A stretch of 64,000 bases of DNA, taken from Neocallimastix lanati (nom. inval.). Taxonomy: Eukaryota > Neocallimastigomycota > Neocallimastigomycetes > Neocallimastigales > Neocallimastigaceae. The stretch is from contig JACVTC010000003.1 in assembly GCA_016946835.1 (NCBI GenBank), forward strand, positions 209,501 through 273,500. Direction: 5' to 3'. The notes under the pieces were generated by a model. The model searched no databases. It was not told where the DNA came from and worked only from the letters and a program-made list of their open reading frames with translations. Each line of letters begins with the position of its first letter. Within the stretch, counting starts at the first letter, position 1. This document shows positions 56,101 through 64,000 of the stretch, in pieces. A program made the translations under genes and the position numbers.

Positions 56101-57230
56101 TGGAAGAAAAATTTACAACAATTGATGGAATTGAATACTTTATAGATGGAAATACTTATAGGAAATTAATCACTGATACTAATGAAAAGGTCAAACTCAT
56201 TCTTGAAGCTCATGGCATAGGACATGAAGGATATAATAAAACTTACCAACGATGACGAAAAAGTTACTATTGGAACAACATGGTAAATGATATTAAAAGA
56301 ATTATTTCAAAATGCGAACAATGTCAATTAAATAGACCCAAAGCATACCCAGAACCAACAGAAGATATTCCTACAGAAGTTGAAGGACCTTTCACACATT
56401 TAGGTTTAGATATAATTGGACCTCTAGAGAAAACATCAAACAATAATAAATATATTTTGGTAATCGTGGACTATTTTACTAAATGGGTAGAGGCCGAGCC
56501 AACTGAAAATGTAACTTCAAAAGATGTAATAAAATTTTTAATTAATGTATTCTCTCGTCATGGTGTGCCTCAAACAATTACAACTGATAATGGTGTTCAA
56601 TTCAATTCGGATATGACAAAAATGTTCCTAGATCTTTATGATGTGTATGTGAGGTTCAGTACAACTTATCATCCAGAAACGAACGGTCTTACAGAAAACC
56701 GAAATAAAGAAATTGGAAAACTACTTAGACTTTTAGGAAATAAACAAAAAGAATGGGACGAAGTCTTACCTTCCGCTTTATGGGCTCTTCTTACAACCAA
56801 AAATTCGGTTACTAATCACTCTAGCTTTGAACTTGTTTATGGACGAGAAGACCAACAACCCTTTGACATAGCTGCTAGACCAACTAAAAGTGTAAACAAA
56901 TCTTCGGATGAAATCCTATTGGAAAAATTTGTCAATCACTATTTATGGACTATGGAAGCTGCGGCCAATATCAAAAATGCAAATAAATACTGGGCTACTC
57001 GTAGAGAACAAAAGAATAGTATGAATCAGGCTAAAAGAATAAAACCTGGTGATTTAGTCTTAGTAAGGAATTTTACTCGAACCAAGTTAGAACCATATTT
57101 TGTTGGACCACTCCAAGTAATTAAGAAACAATTCAACACAGTAACATTGGCCGATCCTAAGTCGGGTATACAAATGAACCGCAATGTTCACTTAAAGAAC
57201 ATAATCAAGTTTAACTCAGCTTCTGTATAG
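53113..57230 (+). pseudogene. Pol, element 4 first unit, broken twice
   Basis: The frame entered by the -1 shift reads well to 53324. There GTTGC is duplicated (53320-53324 and 53325-53329), which moves the rest of pol to another frame, open from about 53325 to 56255. A TGA at 56253-56255 replaces a leucine codon (TTA in element 3) in the integrase zinc region; the frame then continues to TAG at 57230. Otherwise the domains are complete: LIDSCSNLN, RT (MDLYSGYHQ, FIDDILIYS), RNase H (IRTDASYDGIGG), integrase (LGLDIIGP, TTDNGVQF, NGLTENRN) and LEPYFVGPLQV. The element cannot make full Pol on its own but retains cis signals, so it could be mobilised by a relative. Confidence 0.9.
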
Positions 57231-57233
57231 CTT

Positions 57234-57253
57234 GAGTCTTAGCGAGGGCATCT
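57234..57253 (+). promoter_or_regulatory. Polypurine tract region, element 4
   Basis: GAGTCTTAGCGAGGGCATCT directly before the second LTR; the counterpart of the conserved block in elements 2 and 3. Confidence 0.55.
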
Positions 57254-58177
57254 TGTTAAGGAATGAACAAATAATGTTAATTTTATTATTTTTCATAAAA
57301 ATAACTTAACCACTAAAATTAAATTATTTATTTCCTTACTTGGGGAACTTTCTTATGTTCTATTACTGCCAAATTACTACTAATATTAAATTTATTATTA
57401 TTAATATAAATTCTTTATTAATATCAATACTTTATTATTAAAATTAATACTATATTATTAATATCAATATTATTATCAATATCTAGTTTTATTAATATGA
57501 TTTATTCTATCAATATTTTATTATTAAAGAAAATTTTATTTTACAAATATTACTAATACAGATTATTTATTATTAATAAAAATTAATATAATTAATAATG
57601 ATTTAAAATATTTTACTTAAATCCATGATCCTTGTCATTAAAATTAGTAATACTTCCTTCCAAAATACACCCTATTTATAATAAGATTAATAATAGATAA
57701 TAATCTAAAATACTTTTATTTAAAAATAGTATAAAATTAAATAATACTCTATTACTAATAGTTCTGTAAAAGTAATAAAATTATTTTTAAAATATATTTT
57801 CACTACAATTAATAATAAATAGTTTAGAATTTAATAATATGTAATAATTGTTTATTATAATAGAATAGATTATGAATTTATAATTTAAATACAATTCAAA
57901 CATGTAACTCTAAGATATTCTAAAGAAATGGCTTGACCATTTCTAACGATAAAAAAAAAATATAAATAGATGAGAAAATTGTATTTTAGAAAAATAATCT
58001 GAGAAAAAAATATAATCTTATTAAAGAAATTAATTTATTTTTAGTTTTTAATTGAATAATTTTTATTAAATAAATAAATAAAATATTTTAAAAAAAAAGA
58101 TATATTTTAAATTTTTAATTTTTTTTATTTTAGTGTTTATTTCTATATTTATTATTATTCTGTCCCGAACCTCAACA
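57254..58177 (+). repeat. Element 4 LTR shared by the two units, 924 bp
   Basis: Same as 50156-51079 shifted by 7,098 bp. Directly followed by another primer-binding site and internal region, so it acts as 3' LTR of one unit and 5' LTR of the next. Confidence 0.93.
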
Positions 58178-59272
58178 TAAAAAGTGGTGGAGATATCGGG
58201 GAAGTTAATAATCGTAAATATAGAGTAAACAATAATAGGATAGTAATATTTCTAATAAAACAATTTTTTTTTTTGTTAATTTTTTTTAATATTAAAGTGA
58301 TAGGTAAGCAATTACCGGTGAAGCTTTAATAAAATAAAATTTATTGGAAACATATAAAAAGGGATTTAGTACGGTTTAGAAGCATACCTAGTACTAAAAT
58401 TCCAACAGTAGGTAGTTTCCGGATTAATTTATCTCAAGAATTGAAAGGTCATTCTTGAGCTCTGGTCGTTCTGTTTATTTGAAAGCAGAAGCGTCTGGTT
58501 TGATTACTACATGACACCGTAATAGGCAAGCTGTGGTAATTCAAGCACTACATACCTACTTTTTAGTACTGGATATGGAAAATTCCAGGAAATGCTCTTT
58601 TTATATATATATTATTCCATAAAATTTTTTTTTGTTCTAATAAATCATATTTTATTTTTTTTTTAGTTGTTTACAAATAATATTTTTATTTTTAAATTTT
58701 AATTGAGTTATATCAAAGTCGTCTTACGATCAACTCAGAAAAAGTTTCCTACCACATTGCCAATTGATAATAACAAAAGCACACAACAACACCATTAATT
58801 CGAAGATTCCATTACATTAAAATTTTTTTTGAAAGTAAAGAACAATACAATTATCAAGATATATTTAGGGGCAAGACAAAGCACTAGTTTATATCTATAT
58901 TATTTATTATTCCGATATATTTAGGGGTTATCACTACACTAGTTTATATCTATATATTATTATTTTCAGATATATTTGGGGGTCAGTGTAACACTAGTTT
59001 ATATCTATACTGTTTATTATTCCGATATATTTAGGGGTTATCACTACACTAGTTTATATCTATATATTATTCTTTTTCAGATATATTTGGGGGTCAGTGT
59101 AACACTAGTTTATATCTTCAATAGTACATTTGGTTGTCATTGGACTTTAGTTTATACTAGAATTATTAAATTCAAGAAAAATCTGATATTACTTCAGTCA
59201 ATATTATTTATTAGTTATTTTCAAACATTCATTTTGCTCAATTCTATTCTGTTACTTTCAATATTAGTTAAA
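58178..59272 (+). other. Element 4 5' leader, second unit
   Basis: Repeat of 51080-52174, with primer-binding site 58185-58201 and hairpin array 58858-59116. Confidence 0.85.
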
Positions 59273-60223
59273 ATGAGTTCAGGACCTTCTCCATCAACTT
59301 CAAATCCTGCAGTTCCAATTCCAACTGTTATTAACAAAAATCACGCCATTAGCTTTAGAGAACTCAAGAAAGAATTAAAAGACATAGAAAAACTAAGCAA
59401 AGAACATCTCGATATTAGATCTTGGGCTTCAGATTTAAAATTTTGGATCAGATATCAACATGTAGATGATCCAGAAACTATTTTTACGGCATGTATCTTA
59501 ACTTCGACTGGTGAACCAAGAGAAGTAATTCAAAATATGGAATATGGCAAAAACTTTAGTGATGACGATGACGATGATGATGATGACGATGATGACGATG
59601 ATAGCGATGATGAAGAAGATAATCATTATCCAAGTCTTGATGAAATTATTAATGAGTTAGAAACATTTTATGGAAAAAAAGAAGATCAAAACGTCTTGCT
59701 TAAGGAACTTCGCTCCTTAAAAATTAAAAAGTATGAAAAAGTTAAAGATTTTAACATTCGCTATCGATCACTCTATTTAAAACTCGATAAAAAGAGGAAA
59801 AGAAGAATTAGTGTATTGGATTATGCTGATTCTTTGAAAAATAATAAAGAAGCCTGGAAAAAGATTTCACTCAAGGATGACATTTCTTTAAAGAAAGCAT
59901 TTGCAATAGCTGAAAAAGTAGATAGATTGATGCCTACCTTTAACCACGAAATAAACGAAAATTTTAGAACAAATTTCAACAATTCTTATAAATCACCAAA
60001 TTTTAATAACAACCAATCTAAAGGAAAAGTATTTAATGATTCAAAAATAAAGGAAAAAGATTCAACTGTTGATAACTTAACTAAAAGAATAAAAGGTTTA
60101 ACTGTTAGTACCTGTTTCTTTTGTAGTGAAGAAGGTCATTTTCAAACCGAATGTCCAAAACTTAATGCTATTATCAAAAAGAATCGTCAGGAATACTTCG
60201 AAAACAAACGTTTAAATCACTAA
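59273..60223 (+). CDS. Gag, element 4 second unit, 316 aa
   Basis: Translation identical to 52175-53125, including the aspartate run and zinc knuckle. Start ATG at 59273. Confidence 0.9.
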   Translation: MSSGPSPSTSNPAVPIPTVINKNHAISFRELKKELKDIEKLSKEHLDIRSWASDLKFWIRYQHVDDPETIFTACILTSTGEPREVIQNMEYGKNFSDDDDDDDDDDDDDDSDDEEDNHYPSLDEIINELETFYGKKEDQNVLLKELRSLKIKKYEKVKDFNIRYRSLYLKLDKKRKRRISVLDYADSLKNNKEAWKKISLKDDISLKKAFAIAEKVDRLMPTFNHEINENFRTNFNNSYKSPNFNNNQSKGKVFNDSKIKEKDSTVDNLTKRIKGLTVSTCFFCSEEGHFQTECPKLNAIIKKNRQEYFENKRLNH

Positions 60224-63200
60224 AAGGGAGAAGAAGCACTCCCATTGTCAATAAAATAGCTTCCGTTAAATATCAACAATCTTCAGCTAATGACTACTTC
60301 CATGAAGAAATAGAAGATCAAAAAAAAAGTTATGAATTATCTGAGGATGAAATCGAAGAAGAAGACATCAATGATTTAGAAGATATTGACTTAATTCAAG
60401 ATGAAAACGACTACTTGGTTGCGTTGCTGCTTTTAAAAGAAAGCATGATAACATTAGTAAAGATCATAAAGGTAATCAAGAAAAGAAAATTCACAAAAGT
60501 CTTAGAGATAATCCTCGACCAATTGTTACTCCAGCTTTGCGAAAGAAGAAAGAAAATGAATTGAAAGTTAATCCAACTCCAAAACAAACATCAAGTCAGA
60601 TACATCCTTCGATAATGTCACAGCCCTTAATCAATCTCGAAAAACAAAAAGAAAAAGAAATTCGTGATAAAGAACGTGCTAGTACTTCTCAATCACCTAT
60701 GGAAACTACTGATATAGATTTATCTAATCGCAGAAAAGAAAAAGAAAAAGGAAAAGAGGTTAGTGATACAGAACTTGCATCTACTTCCACCTCGCCCATT
60801 GAAATTGTTGATATTGATGAAACTGATCATATTATTTCTAATAATGAGGAAAATAGTATTCCAAATAATACATTAAATAAACTCATTAATGATAAACTAA
60901 AAGTAAATAAACTTCCTGGAAACAAAATTCCTAGAGTTCCAAGAAAGATCCAAATGATAGCTGATCATCTACCTTACAATGTTATTAAAGACTTAAATAC
61001 TACTAAATGTAATATTACCTTTGGAGAATTATTTGAAGTATCACCAAAAATCAGATCTCAAGTTGCAAAAGGTTTAAAGTTAGAAAAAGATTCTATTAAG
61101 ATAGCCGGTGCCGTTGACAACATTTGTGCTACTACTACTATAATTAATAATCTTGATCACACTTATAAAAGTAAAAACAAAGAACCCAAAGAAGATGATA
61201 TAGCCATGGTCGACGTTACTGTTGAAGGAGTCAAAGGAAAAGCATTGATTGATTCTTGTAGTAATTTAAATATTATTACTAATCAATTCCTTAGAAAGTT
61301 ACCTTCTGTATATGAGCCTATTGGAATCAGTCGTGGAAGAATCCGACTAGCAACTATTAATGATGATTATTCGGAAGACTATTTAATCAATATTCCTATA
61401 CAAATTAATAATTTTCATATGGTTGCTACATGTAGAGTTATAGATAAAGAAGATCCTTTCTTTGATATTCTTATTAACTTGAAAACTCAAATAGATCATA
61501 AATTGTTTATTCATCCTATTCTTTATAGTCTTTGCCAATTCAATGATAATGGATCGGTTGAAGAAATTGCTCCTATAAACAATCAATATGAAAATGAAGA
61601 AAAATTAGTTTGTTTTGTAAAAGCTATTTCTAATGAATCTATTAAGAAAGAACTTAAGAAAATGGAAGGTCTTCCTCCTCGAGAATATATTCATAACGAA
61701 AAATTTATCAATACTCTTAATAAAAAGTATCGAGATCAAATAATTAAACTTTTAGAAGATAATATAGTTATAATTGCGACCTCTTCTGAAGAATTAACAC
61801 CTTCGAACTTATCTCCACATAAAATTCACCTTAAACCTGGTGCTAGGCCAATTAAACAAAAATTTTATAGAATCTCAAAACTTAAAACAGATATTCTTAA
61901 AGAAGAACTTACCAAATTAATAAATAAAAGACTTATTGAACCATCATACTCAGAATGGTCTTCGCCTGTTGTTCTTGTTCCTAAACCAAATGGTAAATGG
62001 AGAATGTGTGTTGACTATAGAAAAGTCAATGATGCTACTATAAAGGATTCATATTCTCTTCCAAATATTGATGAAATATTCGATAGTTTAGATGGTGCTA
62101 TAATATTTACTACAATGGACCTTTACTCCGGATATCATCAAATACTTATGGATGAAGAAAGCATTGAAGTTACCAGTTTTACCACAAAATTCGGAAATTA
62201 TCAATTCAAAGTCATGCCTTTCGGACTTACTAACGCTCCAGCAACTTTCCAACGTGAGATGAACAAAATTCTCTTTCCTTTCATTGGTGATTTTGTTTTC
62301 AATTTCATTGACGATATCCTTATATACTCAAAATCTTTAGAAGAACACCTCGAACATATTGCTAAAGTACTCGCTGTTTTCAAAGAACACAAACTTAAAA
62401 TCAATATTGAAAAATGTTCGTTTATGCAAACAGAAGTTGAAGTCCTCGGTCACAAAGTATCTGCACAAGGTCTGAGCCCTCTTGATAGCAAGATTAAATC
62501 AATTAAAAATTGGAAACCTCCTTCAAACCTCCATGAATTACGGTCTTTCCTAGGGGCGATAGGATATTATCGAGACTTCATCGATAAATATGCTCGAATA
62601 ACAGCTCCTCTTTGCAAATTGTTAAGAAAAGATGTTGAATTCCGATGGAATAAAGAGCAAAATGATAGCTTTAATATACTTAAAGAAAAATTAATGAATG
62701 CACCAATTTTAAAATTTCCATGTTTCGAGAAAGAATTTATTATTCGAACGGATGCATCGTATGATGGCATTGGTGGTGTCCTATTACAAAAAGATGATGA
62801 AACGAAAAAAGAGCATCCTGTACACTATATAAGTAGAACATTAACTAAACATGAAAGAAATTACGGAATTACAGATCTAGAAGGAACTGCTCTATTTTAT
62901 TGCTTAACAAAATTTAAACCTTATATTATGGGAAATCCCATTAAAACAATAATCTATACTGACCATAAACCCTTAGTAGGATTATTCAACAAGAAAGAAC
63001 CAACAAGTGCTCGACAAACCAGATGGTGTTTAGCTGTAAATCTTTTAGGTGTAGAAATTCGATATGAACCTGGCAAAAAGAATGTCGTAGCTGATGCTCT
63101 TTCTCGAATGAAAAGTATAAATGATAAGAAAATATTGGCAACAAAACTCTCTTCAAAAGTTGATGAATCTTTATTATCTAAAGTTGTAAAAGAATTTATG

Positions 63201-64000
63201 GAAGAAAAATTTACAACAATTGATGGAATTGAATACTTTATAGATGGAAATACTTATAGGAAATTAATCACTGATACTAATGAAAAGGTCAAACTCATTC
63301 TTGAAGCTCATGGCATAGGACATGAAGGATATAATAAAACTTACCAACGATGACGAAAAAGTTACTATTGGAACAACATGGTAAATGATATTAAAAGAAT
63401 TATTTCAAAATGCGAACAATGTCAATTAAATAGACCCAAAGCATACCCAGAACCAACAGAAGATATTCCTACAGAAGTTGAAGGACCTTTCACACATTTA
63501 GGTTTAGATATAATTGGACCTCTAGAGAAAACATCAAACAATAATAAATATATTTTGGTAATCGTGGACTATTTTACTAAATGGGTAGAGGCCGAGCCAA
63601 CTGAAAATGTAACTTCAAAAGATGTAATAAAATTTTTAATTAATGTATTCTCTCGTCATGGTGTGCCTCAAACAATTACAACTGATAATGGTGTTCAATT
63701 CAATTCGGATATGACAAAAATGTTCCTAGATCTTTATGATGTGTATGTGAGGTTCAGTACAACTTATCATCCAGAAACGAACGGTCTTACAGAAAACCGA
63801 AATAAAGAAATTGGAAAACTACTTAGACTTTTAGGAAATAAACAAAAAGAATGGGACGAAGTCTTACCTTCCGCTTTATGGGCTCTTCTTACAACCAAAA
63901 ATTCGGTTACTAATCACTCTAGCTTTGAACTTGTTTATGGACGAGAAGACCAACAACCCTTTGACATAGCTGCTAGACCAACTAAAAGTGTAAACAAATC
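60211..64000 (+). pseudogene. Pol, element 4 second unit, broken, runs off window
   Basis: Identical to the first unit, with the same GTTGC duplication (60418-60427) and the same TGA (63351-63353). The window ends in the integrase core, after the FELVYGREDQQPFD stretch. Confidence 0.9.

Larger units (their letters stand above)
50156..64000 (+). mobile_element. Element 4: head-to-tail array of a Ty3/Gypsy retrotransposon (continues past window)
   Basis: LTR 50156-51079, internal 51080-57253, LTR 57254-58177, then a second internal region from 58178 to the window end. The period is 7,098 bp; every landmark and translated frame I compared is identical between the units. The two units share the middle LTR. 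Both carry the same pol frameshift and nonsense codon. Confidence 0.93.

Overview
The window is eukaryotic nuclear DNA of extreme A+T content, with long homopolymer tracts, AT-only spacers and short spliced introns. The best fit is an anaerobic gut fungus (Neocallimastigomycota). Supporting this are a substrate-binding-protein/seven-helix receptor architecture that I recall from that phylum, Ty3/Gypsy elements that include a chromovirus, and a simple secreted-protein repertoire. This is an inference from gene content; no marker gene proves it.

Layout. 101-3795 (minus): nine exons of DNA topoisomerase III, with the 3' end beyond the left edge. 3796-8440: gene-poor AT spacer. 8441-9025 (plus): an orphan secreted protein. 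10564-11169 (minus): a secreted histidine-phosphatase-like protein that appears to lack its second catalytic histidine. Two tandem paralogous genes (both minus) follow, each encoding a bacterial-type substrate-binding domain fused to a class C-like 7TM region. The first (13249-14675 plus 39493-41081) is split inside its last exon by a 24.8 kb retrotransposon nest. The second (43433-46464) is intact. 47636-48766 (minus) is a broken Mutator-like (MULE) transposase.

The nest (14676-39487) is a chromovirus (element 1) with a perfect 5-bp duplication, ACTAT, at its borders. Its right LTR contains a run of T. Into that run four further LTR insertions were placed in series: element 2 (20944-28995), a solo LTR (29000-29973), element 3 (29978-39000) and a second solo LTR (39005-39469). 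The T counts at the five junctions fit four insertions with 4-bp TTTT duplications. A third copy of the element 1 LTR (48767 onward), sitting in the MULE gene, was hit at the same T run by another solo LTR, and element 4 follows directly.

Element 4 occurs as a head-to-tail array with a 7,098-bp period (LTR-internal-LTR-internal, running off the right edge). Both units carry the same 5-bp duplication and the same nonsense codon in pol.

The most interesting signal is in elements 2, 3 and 4. All three have a matching gag/pol junction: slippery heptamer TTTAAAC or TTTAAAT, an exact 8-nt spacer holding the gag stop, and a potential H-type pseudoknot (GGGAG/CTCCC and GAAGC/GCTTC) with identical loop lengths. 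This predicts -1 programmed frameshifting. Upstream of each gag start lies an array of tandem hairpins. Its sequence is unrelated between elements, but the hairpin form is preserved, in places by compensatory changes. The element 1 LTRs contain a tRNA-like A box/B box pair. All coordinates were read by hand; exon borders come from splice consensus plus reading-frame continuity.
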